DNA of 64,000 bases from Epiperipatus broadwayi. Lineage: Eukaryota > Onychophora > Udeonychophora > Euonychophora > Peripatidae. Each line of letters starts with the position of its first letter. The first letter of the stretch is position 1. The position numbers and the translations under genes were made by a program. Under the pieces are notes generated by a model. It worked only from the letters and a program-made list of their open reading frames with translations, did not search any database and was not told the DNA's origin. The DNA is taken from positions 1-64,000 of the forward strand of contig JAQFVV010001072.1 in the NCBI GenBank assembly GCA_028023455.1, given 5' to 3'. Below are positions 9,485 through 22,084 of the stretch, in pieces.

Positions 9485-11915
9485 TTGTAATGGTCAAGTT
9501 TGTACATTCATGCAACAGAATCCAGGGAAAGAGACCAAAGCTGATCAGAGTGGGATGGTGAAATCCCGAATCCACAAAGCTTCAACTCATTACTCTCGGC
9601 TTCCATCTTTCACAGCTGACATAGGGCAGATAAAAAAATGAGACTCAAGGGTTCATTTACATGAATTGACTACAAAATTATGATGGACAGGTGGCATGAT
9701 GAAGGTAATAGTTTTAATGTTAATGCGCATATAATCTACATATAATATAATAATTAAAACTGAATTGGATTGAAATTAGGCTATGAAAAATTACAGGAAA
9801 CTAAAGTAGTTTAAATATATATTTTAATTAGTAAAACACAGACAAAGATTAAAGAACATAATTCAAAGGTGTGGTGAATGAATGCAGGCATTACAGTAGA
9901 TGTGAAATTCATCGTATCACTCTCATCTATACATATTAAGTTAATATGCACGTGTATACACCAGAGTTATGCTTGTAGTGAAAATACCAAATCCTATCTG
10001 TAAGGTTGTGGCTGCTATGTAATAAGTAACTTCACTAGCCTTGAGTAAGACAATCATTACTTGGCTATACAATATGTATATTTTATCTAATGCAAGTGCA
10101 TAAACTAGTTCACTCTGTTGTAGACTGAACCAAAGTGTCAAGAGATGGTTTCAGACTAAAAGCTGAATTTTAATTTATAAGGAGGTAGAATTAGCTGCTA
10201 TGGATTGCCAACATGTGCTATAGTGCTGGCAAATATTAATAATAAAACTCCTATATGGATAGATTATGTTTTTCAAAGGTTTTTGCAACCAACACTGGTA
10301 TCTTGGGACCAAGCATTTTGCTGCCTATGATGAGAACATTTGAAGTTCAGAAGCGAGGATGGTTTACTCACTTGCCTGGTATTAAACTTCAGGACTTACT
10401 GATTTACATTTCCAAAATTACAGAATGGGATGGCTTAACCAAGGTCCCATTTTTAAAGGATGCAGCAAAACATTTAATTATTTATTTGTATTTAATAAAA
10501 ATCAGATCTGCTAAGCAATAAGAATATAACATATTTAAAATTAAAGATGCTTCAAAGATAGCTTTACCTGTTTTGCTACTAGGAACCAATTCTTAACTAG
10601 CATTATACATAAGCTACTTAAGGGAGTAATTACATTATCAATCTTGTTTTAATCTACATCTTATATTGATAATCATTTAAGAAGAGAAAAGCATATTTAA
10701 AAGGATTTACTAAATAGATTAACACATAAATATACTTTGTAATTGTCCCTAATGCTAGTCTATTACTTATTATAACATTAATTAAAATTATAACTAAATT
10801 TAGAAGCAAACCATATTATGCATTTATATATCAAACAACAAATAATTAATAACAACGAGCATAGGGTGATTTGTTATTATTACAAATATAGTATTTCAAA
10901 ACAGCATGCATAATTGGTGACATTAAGAAAAATAATTATATGAAAACAATTTAAATTATATCTTCTCTATGATTTACTAAATGTAAAGGCTCACTGTTTC
11001 GCATTGCATATAATAAATATATAAAATATGTTTTAAAATAATTATAGAGAAAAGTATAAGTAAGCATTATGTAAGACATTATTTGATTTAAATAGAAAAA
11101 AAATTATAGTGTTGATAGGCAAGCTACATAATTTAAAAGATTAATTATGTTAGTCATAGTTTAGAATAACATTAATTTGAACATTCAAAGATTTATTTTA
11201 CATTTAGCTAGCTTTTAAATTAAAAAATCGAATATTAAGTATTACTTGATTCAGAGCTCTGTGGCTCTAGGTTTATATTACTGGTTCTTCATTTCAGCTG
11301 GAGATGTAGGCACTTGGATTTCAGATGTAGGTGTAATCTTTCTTAGGCAGGTTCATGGCGTCTTCTTCTGCTGGCAGTAGGCTGTTGCTGGAGAATTTTA
11401 TCTCACAATGTTCCAGTTGGTATATGCATCAGATGGAATAAAACACCATTCTCCCACACAGAAGCAGCAAAACTCTGCCTTTCATAACCACACATGTTAA
11501 AATTTCAAATGGCATGGAGTATAGTGGCAATCACTCTTACAAAATATTGGTGTCTCTTTACAAGCTCAAAATATGGCCTATTTATACCTATTAATCTTCA
11601 GTACTTATTAGTTAAGAATTTATTTTGCCTGAAAAACCCATTACTGGTAGAAATTACATTAAAATTCCAGATTTTAAAAATTGATTTTGAATTTTTGTTC
11701 AATTTTTTTACAGCATTCAAAATCCTTCTGGGAATCTCAATAGTGCTGGTCCAGCAATTTTACTGTATAACAGTTTTGTTATAAACAAATTACAGTACAA
11801 CTTTTTCTAAATTTAAAACTGATTTTACTAAGGGTGTGGCAGTTTAATGCAAATTTGTTTACAACTATTGCACTTTTAATTTCTAAGAACTAAAACTTTT
11901 AATAAAAACTAAATC
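9485..11915. other. AT-rich stretch, no recognised element
   Basis: A less AT-rich patch at 11255-11480 and an 88-codon frame at 10255-10521 stand out in composition. Neither matches a protein or repeat family I know, and the frame lacks flanking splice or promoter evidence. Confidence 0.4.
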
Positions 11916-11924
11916 ATGCCATGT

Positions 11925-12300
11925 CCTGTACATGCATGTCCTGTACATGAGAAGTCAGATTGACCTTAGGTCAACATGGGTGTGACAAGAATCTTGGCCT
12001 CAGGGTGACCTTTGAGCATTCCAGCATCAGATTTTCAATTGGATGGATTGTTGAAGAGTTGGAGTGTGGAGTAGATTGAAGTCTGTCCATTAAAGTATGA
12101 GATTGGCTATCTTAATATATATCTGAGCACTTATAGCATATATATGTAGAGATGGTAATCTGGACCAACTGATGATTGCTGGTTTAGCATGAAATATGTA
12201 TATTGGTGATTATTTATCTTTTCAACATATAAGTGTTCAAATGTATCAGTGTGAAAGTCGGTGCTCATATATCCTATATATTATACCTATATAGGGTGGA
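11925..12300 (-). mobile_element. FB2 element, long single arm
   Basis: Minus-strand counterpart of 54590-54960 over nearly all its length, from the ATGTCCTGTACATG end (11925-11950) to the GCTCATATATCC end near 12280. It includes the diagnostic segment around 12160-12200, the complement of TTTCATGCTAAACCAGCA followed by the CATCAGTTGGTCCA type sequence. No coding capacity. Confidence 0.75.
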
Positions 12301-12639
12301 TTATATATCTACATACAAATTTATAATGAAAAAAAATAATAAATTGTCTTTTTATATTTGATTTACAGTAAAAAAAATTTTTTTAAAAATAGCAAACAAA
12401 CTTTATTCACCATAACATTTAATCCAATTGGTATTAATAGCATCTGTTTATATGTACATATATAATGTGATGCACATAGCCATGACCCTACTCTTATTTA
12501 ATTATTTTAATTGGGCTTTAAACTCAGCACAGATAAAGTTGGTAATCAAACAAAAGGTAAAATGGTAAGGGATCAAAATTACCACTTCAATATGTATATT
12601 AGAAGGGTTTTGTATAAGTTTTCAAGCTCTTTTTACTCC

Positions 12640-12754
12640 ATATTATACAACTGATACATACAACCACATATATATGACAAAGCTAAATGATCTCTATTAT
12701 ATGTATTTTGTCCTGAACCAGCACTCATCAGTTGGTCCAATCACCATATTTCAT

Positions 12755-12791
<37 letters not shown>

Positions 12792-12905
12792 CACACAATG
12801 ATTGCTCAGTTTATGCTAAGATAGAGGGTCTTTTAACTCTAATGGACAAGCTTCAATCAATCTCCACCCTCCAATTCTACAGCCATTCATATCATTGAAA
12901 ATCCG
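12640..12905 (+). mobile_element. FB2 copy with (CA)n(TA)n expansion
   Basis: Plus-strand FB2 arm with CAGCACTCATCAGTTGGTCC near 12720. It is interrupted at 12754-12797 by a (CA)n then (TA)n run that sits where other copies have ACACATATAT, so the microsatellite probably grew from the element. Confidence 0.7.
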
Positions 12906-13049
12906 ATGATTTTTAATTAATGAATTACATAAGGTCTAATATAGACAATATACTTATATTTGAATATTACATATTTAGCCTGTATTCTGACAATTCCTCT
13001 TCTGAGTATCAAGATCTCATATGGGAAGAATCTGAATAACATAAATGCA

Positions 13050-13330
13050 ACATGGATATGACAATAATATTGGCACCAGTGAGAGCTTTGAGTGTTCCAT
13101 CATCAGATTTTCAAAGATATGCATGACTGAAGAGTAGGAGGGTGGAGAAGACTGAAGCTTGTCCATTAATGTTTGAAGATTTTCTATCTTAATATAAACT
13201 GAGCTCTGATTATATATGTGTGTAGAAAATGATCGGACCATCTGATGAGTTCTGGTTAAGCATAAAATACATATATTAGAGATCATTTATCTTTTTCAAA
13301 TGTATGTGATTATGTGTAATGGTTGTATAA
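13050..13330 (-). mobile_element. FB2 copy, diverged
   Basis: Minus-strand arm with the CATCATCAGATTTTCAAA segment (about 13090-13115) and the complement of the AACCAGCAC...CATCAGATGGTCC core near 13225-13265. More diverged than the 54-55 kb copies. Confidence 0.65.
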
Positions 13331-13734
13331 GATATAGTGGATAGCTGTAGGGAACTCTAAATCCTGAGTTCAAATCTCTTCTAATTACATTAAGTTCAGT
13401 ATAGACAATATACTTGTAATTAAATATTATATATATTTATTTGTTTAAGGTTTGTCATGCATCTTCATGAACACTTTCATCTTCCAATTAATTTTTTTCT
13501 TTTCTTTTTTCTCCACAATTTCAAAACTTTTGTTATCAATTTCTTTAATTCTGATTGGTCTAATTCATTTACATTTACCTCCACTGTATCTGAATGTTAA
13601 ATATTAGGTGAAATTATATGCCTTTATTTTGTTTTTGCTTTATCCCAACCAATTTGCTTTTCTAAAATCCTACAAGATATTTTTATGGTACTGACATTAT
13701 GGGCACTTAAATTAATATGCAAATTTTAAAATAT

Positions 13735-14640
13735 TTGAATATTTTATTATGGTAATTACGTATTAGTGCAGTGGTGATGAAAGTCACCAACTTAAGCAAA
13801 TGTGTAAATAAATACTGAATGAAACACATTTACAATCTGTTAAAAAAGACATGAATTTAATTTTATAAGTAAATGTTAAGTTTTGCAGCTAATTTTATGA
13901 TTTCAACTATGTTGTGATTTCACAAGAGAATCCTGGCATGAGTAATCGATAATCTGGTGAAAGAAATGTGGACACATATATTACTGTCTAATTCTTGCCA
14001 AAGTGAATTTGCATAGTATTTTTTTCCAAAATTAAATGATTAAATTGCCCACTACCAATAAGAATGCAGTCCATTACTTTCAAAACTATGACATTTTGCT
14101 CTTATACAAAATTCTCCACAAATGGCCATGTTGTCCACAGATCAGACAAAAATAGAGTTGTTTTATTCAGGATTGTTCAAAGAGAGCAGTCATTAGTAAT
14201 GGAACATGATTTGAGATAAGAACTTTCAGTCCACAGCAATAATGCTAACAAACACCACTTTGTAAATGGACAGAATTGCCTAGTAAATATATGTATACTA
14301 TTATTTTTGGTTTGGTTAATATTTGTAGGTTGTTAAAAGTTTACTAGTCAAAGATCATTTCTCACAAAAACATCAATGCATGTTCATTTCATTTCTACTA
14401 AATAAAGTTATAAGTGGCCATTTTTTAAAATAAAAAATCTTTACAAGTTTAGATAGTGTAAAATAATTTCTCAATGCAAATGCATATTTGTAGATATTTC
14501 TGTCATTTCCAGTAAGAAAAGTTATAGGTTGTCATTTTTCCAAATAAATCATTAATTGATCAATTAAGTTTATCAGAAGTTCCTATGTAGATGTTATTCT
14601 CTTACATTGCAAGATTAGAAAACTATTACTGGACTAGTAT
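13735..14640 (+). repeat. R5 dispersed repeat, longer copy (about 900 bp)
   Basis: Shares ordered blocks with 61935-62560: CGTATTAGTGCAGTGGT, AAACACATTTACAATCT, GGCATGAGTAATC, ATTGCCCACTA and AAGTTTATCAGAAGTTCC. The segment at about 14090-14525 has no counterpart in the second copy. No terminal repeats, frames or tail are obvious, so the class is unknown. Identity is moderate, indicating an old family. Confidence 0.65.
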
Positions 14641-14976
14641 ATGTGTGGATATATGGATGTAAGTACTTTTATAAATAAATTAAAAATTAAAAAAATTAAC
14701 GTAATCATGACTGAACTCTTGACTATTTGAAGGAGATTAAAGAAAAGACTAAATTATCAAAAAAATTTCAAATTAAAATCATAATTTAATAACATTTTCC
14801 AAACTGAATTATTTTTCCAAAATGTTGAAACATTTTTAAAAAACTGAAAAAAACATTTCAACCCTAAATATTATCGAGAAAAATAAAGTTGTTGACAAAT
14901 TCCTGCCAAATTAGATGAATTTTTAGATTCAAACACAATATTGAAGTTAAAGATTTCTTATTATATTAATAAAGCT

Positions 14977-15560
14977 AAACATCACATGATCACCATTCTT
15001 TATGCTTAGACAACCTGTTTTCATTTAGGTAAAACTCTCCATACAGTAGCACCACTCAGTGCAAGCCAGAGTAATCAGTGATTACAGAAAGGCTTGCATA
15101 TAAAATCTCTATCTAGTGCCTACTCACCCAAAAAGAATGGCGATCATGTGATGTTTAGTGCTTTAATACCAATCCTGCCCTATAGAATTATGGTGACTGT
15201 GGTGATTAAAGAACTAAAGACACCAAAAAGCATGAATGCTGAACTGATTTCAGATCTACATGACTATACAAGCTAATGAGCTTGAATTGAAACATTATTG
15301 TGTTTTCATTTTGAACTTAAAGCCTTATAGTTAGCCAATAAGGTAAAAAATGACTTATGGAGAGTTGCATTAGATCCTAAAATCTACATGCAGTGCTCTC
15401 ATATCCAAGGTTCCTCACTAATAAAAGCCACAGGCTAGAAACTAGTCTGGGGATATTGGATAAGTAGGCATTAGATAGGGATTTTAGTGACAAACCTTCC
15501 TGCATCCATTGATTACTCTGGCTTGCAATGAGTAGCACTACTGTGCGGAGAGTTTTATCT
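14977..15560 (+). mobile_element. FB1 foldback element, long form, 16-bp direct repeats
   Basis: Begins AAACATCACATGATCACC, continues with the CTCCATACAGTAG...ACTCAGTGCAAGCCAGAG arm, and ends with the inverted arm CTCTGGCTTGCAATGAG...GGAGAGTTTTATC. The arms can pair into a long hairpin. A perfect 16-bp repeat, ttatattaataaagct, lies at 14961-14976 and 15561-15576. The middle (about 15140-15355) is longer than in other copies and holds a second GATCATGTGATGT end at 15151-15164, so it may be two nested copies. Confidence 0.72.
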
Positions 15561-15994
15561 TTATATTAATAAAGCTTTGAATCAAATTATTTTTCCCTAA
15601 TATAAATAGGACAAGTACAAATATACTTTTGTTTTTTTTTTAGTTAGTTTCTTCAATAGGTAAAGAATTAATAAAATAATTTTAAGCTTATAGTGCATTG
15701 ATGAGGACTTTCAGCTGAAAAGCTTCTTAGGTCATAGTTTTAGATATGGCTTTAATTAGAGTAACAGTAGAAGTACTTCTGGACAATTGAACACTATTTT
15801 ATATTATTTTTAGCTATTACTGTTTCCACCAAATAAGTGTTGACAACTATTATTGGCAATGTAATAAGTTTCATTGGTTATGCTTAAAAATAATATTTAA
15901 CATTTTCATATAAAACGTGCATGCCATTCTTCTTATTCGTACCTACATTAGTAGAGTGTTCAATATACAGCTTTGGTGGTTGTATAAAATGAAT

Positions 15995-16080
15995 ATCAGA
16001 ATGAAACTGGATAATAATTAATTTATTATAATAATCAGGTTAATAATAATTAATTTATTATAATAATCAGGTTAAAAGTG
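15995..16080. repeat. Short tandem duplication
   Basis: A 34-bp segment of the form TAATTTATTATAATAATCAGG(TTAATAATAAT) occurs twice in a row at about 16010-16075. The neighbouring stretch 15577-16000 holds nothing I recognise. Confidence 0.7.
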
Positions 16081-16134
16081 TAATCATTACATAAAGTCAA
16101 TATTGTGGCTGGTCATCTGCCAACCTATTGTTTA

Positions 16135-16528
16135 CACAGCCAGCAAAACTCTTCACACATACAGAAAGGTTTGCACATAAAATACCTATCTAATGCCTAC
16201 TTATCTAGTATTCCCAGAGTAGTTTCTAGCTTGTGGCTTTAATCACTGATGATCTTTGGTTTTGAGAGCAGTGCACCTAGATCTTAGGATCTAATGCAAC
16301 CCTCCAGCAGCCACCTTTTACCTTAATAGGTTCTCACTGATGAAAGCCACAAGCTAAAAACTAGTCTGGGGATATTGGATGATTAGGCACCAGATAGGGA
16401 TTTTATACACAAACCTTCCTACATCCATTGGAATACTCTGGTTTGCACTGAGTAGTACTACTGTATGGAGAGTTTTGTTTCTGTGTAAACAGCTTGTGTA
16501 AGCAAAATCAATGGTGATCATGTGCTAT
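16135..16528 (-). mobile_element. FB1 foldback element with both arms and loop
   Basis: Most complete hairpin copy. The plus strand shows CAGCAAAACTCTTC then the arm through CAGTGCACCTAGATC, the loop ATGCAACCCTCCAGCAGCCA, and the inverted arm down to GGAGAGTTTTG and GATCATGTGC. A direct repeat of 9 bp (tattgttta) flanks it at 16126-16134 and 16529-16537. Orientation is assigned from the GATCATGTG end being at the right. Confidence 0.72.
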
Positions 16529-16917
16529 TATTGTTTATGCATCCTATGTTACCAAATTAATATAAGAGTTACAAAAAAATGTATTCAATAATATTAATTT
16601 TGGTCTATACATTCATAATCAAAGTAATAAGAAATATTATATAAAAATTTATTACACACAAACACAAAAAATAAAGGATAAATAAATGTGTCATTAAATT
16701 ATAGTACAGTTTTGCTTTGAAGAAATTCCAAAAAATGTTATGGAAGGGCACCAAAATATTAAGAAAGGCATCAAAATCTTATACTACTACAGCTTGGTAC
16801 CTGGGTGCAGTATATTATCACTGTGGACAGTTCTGATAAATGTCTATATAATTCTGACTAAGAATTATTGCTTAATTGTTTGTAGCATTTGTTGGATTTG
16901 CTTTAATTAGAGAATGT

Positions 16918-17026
16918 CCTATTCAGTTGGCATAGTGGGTAGAGCATACAACTTGGGATTTGGAGGTCCCAGAGTTAATTGTGCCACTCTAACTTCTTAG
17001 GAACTCTCAAGAAATAAAGCCATATG
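16918..17026 (+). mobile_element. SINE-B copy
   Basis: tRNA-like head TTGGCATAGTGGGTAGAGCA (A-box-like), degenerate B box GGTCCCAGAGTTAATTG, and the shared tail CTTCTTAGGAACTCTCAAG followed by AATAAAGCC. About 110 bp and diverged. Confidence 0.68.
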
Positions 17027-17384
17027 TTTTTTTTAAATCAGAGAATATTATACAAGCATACAAATGTACTTCCAAATGTCTATACATATATTACAATTGA
17101 ACAGAACTGTCCCTCAATAAGGTAATGTAAACTAAAAATCAAATGCCAATATTGTATGAAAAGAATAGAGATTAGTTTATACATAGCCCATTGGGTGCTG
17201 CTATTATTTCCACTTTAATTTCATATTATTACACAGTGATTATTAATGATTACATTAATTATGCATAGATATATATTCATAAATCACATTACTCCCATTT
17301 GATATAAGAGCGCCAAACTTTCTGAACTTGTAAGTATGACCCCATTCTTATCCAGATAAAAACTTTATTGATTATTACTACTAT

Positions 17385-17490
17385 TTACTAGACTAAAAAT
17401 TATCATATCATTTGTGGCTCAATTATGCACTGTAAACTTTAATTAAAGATTAGTATATCTATAATTATCAACACAAACACACAGAATAAC
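17385..17490 (+). repeat. FB2-associated segment
   Basis: The sequence around CTTTAATTAAAGATTAGTATATCT matches segments at about 35985-36065 and 41250-41330 that lie inside or beside FB2 arrays. The rest of 17040-17620 shows nothing else. Confidence 0.45.
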
Positions 17491-17627
17491 CAACTCAGCT
17501 TCATTACTGTACTTTGCATGCTCAATCTCATAAATCTTTGCCACATATATTCTAACCACAAGAATTTATCCTTTACTTATTGAAATGTATCTTTCATATT
17601 ACTAGCCTTTTTCAGATGTCTTTATTC

Positions 17628-18108
17628 ATGTAATTCAAAGTTGCATATGTTTGTTCATTTGCATAATGAAGTGGTTTGTTTTGTGCTTGTAATATAAATG
17701 TGAACACACTTTTGGTGAAGTTAACTAAATCACCTCAGTATATATTCAACACTGTAAAAACAACTGTTTGCTTTGTGCGTGTGTGTGTATGTGTATATGT
17801 TTTTTTTCTTTTTTCTGTGTACTTAGATAAATAATGAATAAATAATAGTAAACGATAAAAATGGTAATACATGTAATTCAAATTTGCATATGTTTGTTCA
17901 TTTGCATAATGGAGTGGTTTGTTTTGTGTTTGTAAGGTAAATGTGAACACACTTTTGGTAAAGTTAACTAAATCACTTCAGTATATATTCAACACTGTAA
18001 AAACAACTGTTTGCTTTGTGCGTGTGTGTACATGTGTATATGTTTTTTTTTTTCTGTGTGCTTAGATAGATAATGAATAAATAATAGTAAACGATAAAAA
18101 TGGGAATA
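17628..18108 (+). repeat. 243-bp tandem duplication
   Basis: CATGTAATTCAAAKTTGCATATG starts at 17628 and again at 17871, and the two units align throughout, including a (GT)n stretch and a T-run. Matching frames in both copies are by-products of the duplication. Confidence 0.88.
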
Positions 18109-18532
18109 CATGTTATTAAATTAATAAAATAAAAAATAAAAATGTAGATTTTACGATGGTGAAAAAAAATGTTTCTAATCTTAAACAATGTAAAAGAACA
18201 ATATTAATTTATAAAATAAAAAACTTTTTCTTTAAAAAAAAAATCATCTATTTTTTTAAAAAAGTTTAATTAAATATTAGACGCAATAATTTCACATCTA
18301 ATGTTTTTTAGATAGTTAATGAATATAAATAAATGTGTCTAAACTGGCATTAATCATCATCGAATATGTGTATTCAAGTTTATCAGTGATCAAATGATGG
18401 GCGGAAGAGCAACACCTTTCTAGATTAAAAGTCATCGTATCATTTTTTGGTACTTCAACCAACTCTTCTATCTCAGATCATGAGTTGAGTAATGATTTTC
18501 TAATTGTTAATATTCTTAAACAACTAAAACAT

Positions 18533-18712
18533 CACATGATCCTATTTCTCATGCAGTGCTTTTAGATTCAAAGCCACAAGCTAGAAGCTGATCTGGATAT
18601 ATTTGATGAACAGGCACTAGATACAGAATTTGATGCATTAACCTTTTAACATCCATTGATTACTATGGCTTGCACTAGGTGGCACTACTGTATGGAGAGA
18701 GTTGCTACTGTT
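18533..18712 (+). mobile_element. FB1 copy, short form
   Basis: Starts ACATCACATGATCC and ends CACTACTGTATGGAGAGAG. The middle is the minus arm (GCCACAAGCTAGAAGC... ATCCATTGATTACT). Flanking direct repeats are not clear. Confidence 0.65.
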
Positions 18713-19375
18713 TTCATAATATTAAGATCATTATAAAATAATAATCCTTTAAATAACTGTGAAATATTTTTTATTAAAGACACATTACTAAATATCCAAT
18801 GCTCTAAGGCAAATTCCGCATCTTTTATCAACTGAAATTTTTATTAAACTTTATTTTTTAAGTATTTCTTGTACGTTTTCTTTTTTCCTTAAACTAATGG
18901 AACTTTTTTACACCATTTAGATACTCTAAGAAATTTTTGTAATCCACTGCTCTTAAGATCGTTTTTTTTCATTTTCATATTATTTATTTATTTTTTTACA
19001 ATGCAGAATATATAAATTTGACTGACAATCTTTTCTAACTTTATAATTCGTTTAGATTATTATGAAATGACAAAAATAATTATTTGCTTAAAAGTTTTGT
19101 ATTATTATTTTTACTATATATCTATATACAATTATTGTTGATATATAAAGATATTTTATTTTATGTGATTTATTTATTATTTAAGATTATGGTATAAAGT
19201 AACAATCTGAGTTCAAATACCAGTGTGGTCACTGAAATCCATAGGTAGTAGTAATTCATATAATATTTGTTAACGTTTAGATATATAATCAAGGGAATAT
19301 TTAATTTAAATTATTTCCAGTTTTCATTCAAATTTTAAGGTCATATTAATCAATGTGAGCATACATGAAGACAAA

Positions 19376-20028
19376 TTGGGTTGCTGTGTTTTAAAAGTCA
19401 ACTGATTTCCTGGGTTACTGATGACATCAGGTTTGACTGACAAAAACCTGTAGTTAAACATTGTTGATTTGGGTTGCTGTGTTTTAAAAGTCAACTGATT
19501 TCCTGGGTTACTGATGACATCAGGTTTGACTGACAAAAACCTGTAGTTAAACAATGTTGATTTGGGTTGCTGTGTTTTAAAAGTCAACTGATTTCCTGGG
19601 TTACTGATGACATCAGGTTTGACTGACAAAAACCTGTAGTTAAATATTGTTGATTTGGGTTGCTGTGTTTTAAAAGTCAACTGATTTCCTGGGTTACTGA
19701 TGACATCAGGTTTGACTGACAAAAACCTGTAGTTAAACATTGTTGATTTGGGTTGCTGTGTTTTAAAAGTCAACTGATTTCCTGGGTTACTGATGACATC
19801 AGGTTTGACTGACAAAAATCTGTAGTTGAACATTGTTGATTTGGGTTGCTGTGTTTTAAAAGTCAACTGATTTCCTGGGTTACTGATGACATCAGGTTTG
19901 ACTGACAAAAACCTGTAGTTAAACATTGTTGATTTGGGTTGCTGTGTTTTAAAAGTCAACTGATTTCCTGGGTTACTGATGACATCAGGTTTGACTACAA
20001 AAACCTGTAGTTAAACGTTGTTGATTTT
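19376..20028. repeat. 93-bp minisatellite, seven units
   Basis: Units start with GGGTTGCTGTG at 19378, 19471, 19564, 19657, 19750, 19843 and 19936. They are almost identical; the last lacks a few bases. Because 93 is a multiple of three and the unit lacks stops in one minus frame, a 211-codon frame (19324-19959) arises with a 31-residue period. There is no start or splice context and no codon-level pattern to support a protein. Confidence 0.95.
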
Positions 20029-20283
20029 TTTTTTAGCAAACATTGATGTTTGAAGCACTATCAAAGTTCTATGCAGGGCACAAGTAATAATATTAGTATT
20101 ACTACATATTTATATAATATTTAATTAATTAATTACATGTTTAAAAAAGTTTATTTTAAAACAAAGCTGTTTACAAATGACTTTATCTAAATATTCCACC
20201 ATATTTAATAACATTAAACTGATACAAAGAAGACTTTAGTTAAATACATCTAGATTTGCATTCATGTTTTAAAATCATGTTTG

Positions 20284-20395
20284 GAAATGGGATTGCAGTG
20301 TTTGTTGGAGTCTCAACTGACTTTCCTGAGCAAATGATAACTTTAAAGTTAATGAACAAAAATATGTATCTAACAAAATGTTAGTTGGCATTTTC
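20284..20395 (+). repeat. Diverged single copy of the 93-bp unit
   Basis: GATTGCAGTGTTTGTTGGAG...TCAACTGACTTTCCTGAGCAAATGATAAC...GAACAAAAATATGTA aligns with the minisatellite unit in order, with many differences. It lies about 260 bp beyond the array and may represent the older sequence from which the array grew. Confidence 0.6.
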
Positions 20396-20814
20396 ATTAC
20401 ATATTGCTATTTGAAACATGAAAATTTTTATATATAAAGACCCAGTAGGATACTAGAACCATTCTGTTGTTATCATATTGATGAATATTGAGATGGAAAT
20501 TTATTTAAAAATAATTGAATTTAAAGTGATTTACTATATTACATAAAGATTTCATTTAAATGCTTATTACAAATTGTTTATCTTTAAAAAGGAAGAAAAT
20601 TTTTTTAATTACTTAAATAGCAAATAAATCTGTTTAATAATTATCTTGCAATAAATAATGGGTTTGCTTAATAGTCATATTCTTCATATACAACAAGAAC
20701 AAATAGAAAAGGGAAATCACTGTCTTGTTATGTTCCAATATTGAGGTGGAAGTGTGTATTATTTATTATAACATCCTTTACTATTTAAAACTTGTTATAT
20801 TTAACATTATATAT

Positions 20815-21270
20815 GTGGCTATATAATAATAATCAATCCTTAAACTATCAACAATCTCAACCTGTAGTCAAGGCAACCTCTTTTAATAGTAAATATGGTA
20901 CAACCTTTATCTATGGCCTGATAGGTTTGTAAATGTAAGTGATAACAATCAACTCTTAAGCTATCAGCAATTTCAACCTGTAGTCAAGGCAACCTTCTTT
21001 AACAGTAAAGGTGGTAGGACTTTTATTTATGGCCCAATACATTTAAATAGACAATACGATTGCAACAAGACCAAGGAGTATGAGATTAATAATGCAGAGA
21101 AGTTTAAACAAATTTCATTAATCAGGCAAATATAACCTGTTCTGAAAGCAGACAAAAAAACAATCACTCATAACTTTCAAATTCCATATAAAGTATATAT
21201 TTACTATTACAATAAAGGAAATTACTCAAGGCATTAATAGGTTTATAAATGTATGTGATAACAATCAATC
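20815..21270 (+). mobile_element. FB4 repeat, partial tandem units
   Basis: The core TGTAGTCAAGGCAACC occurs at about 20862 and 20978. The unit from AGGTTTRTAAATGTAWGTGATAACAATC restarts at 20926 and 21237, a period of about 310 bp. The unit 20930-21205 matches 46865-47135 in order, including CTGAAAGCAGA and TAACTTTCAAA. Confidence 0.65.
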
Positions 21271-21271
21271 C

Positions 21272-21557
<286 letters not shown>

Positions 21558-21842
21558 TTGAGTGCATGTATGCATTGAAAAATTACAAAATTAAAATATC
21601 TAAAACTAAAAAATTTTTTAAATTAATTTTCAATTTTTTATCTAATAGTTTTGTGAATCTCACAGTAAACTGAAAAGTTGATTCATGGGAGATTTTTATA
21701 ATTCAGATTATGAAATGCTGGAAAATAATGTAAGAAAAAATACAATAAAGAATCTACAATAGTGATCCTATGTTACTATTTAATCAGATGTAGACTTTTA
21801 TTGCCTTTGATACTTGCTTTCAGAACAAAACTTTATATGCAA

Positions 21843-21872
21843 GCACACACACACACATATATATATATATTT
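21843..21872. repeat. (CA)n(TA)n microsatellite
   Basis: Short compound dinucleotide run. The flanks 21560-22080 show nothing else. Confidence 0.85.
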
Positions 21873-22084
21873 GCAAATAAAAGATTAGGAATGTATATTC
21901 ATAGATTCCTAGAAAACTTTTACAATAATTTCACTTTGGATTCTTGTTTTTTTCTCTCTCTCTTCTTTTATTATGTCCTCTAATAGATAAATAGGTAGAA
22001 AAAAGAACATCTATGGAAGGATAAATAGATGAAAAAAACGATAAAATATATATTTTTTAATAAATTATAGTTATGCAAAGCTGT

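Noticed and set aside
10255-10521. 88-codon plus frame with moderate complexity
   Set aside because: No family, start context or neighbouring exon recognised.
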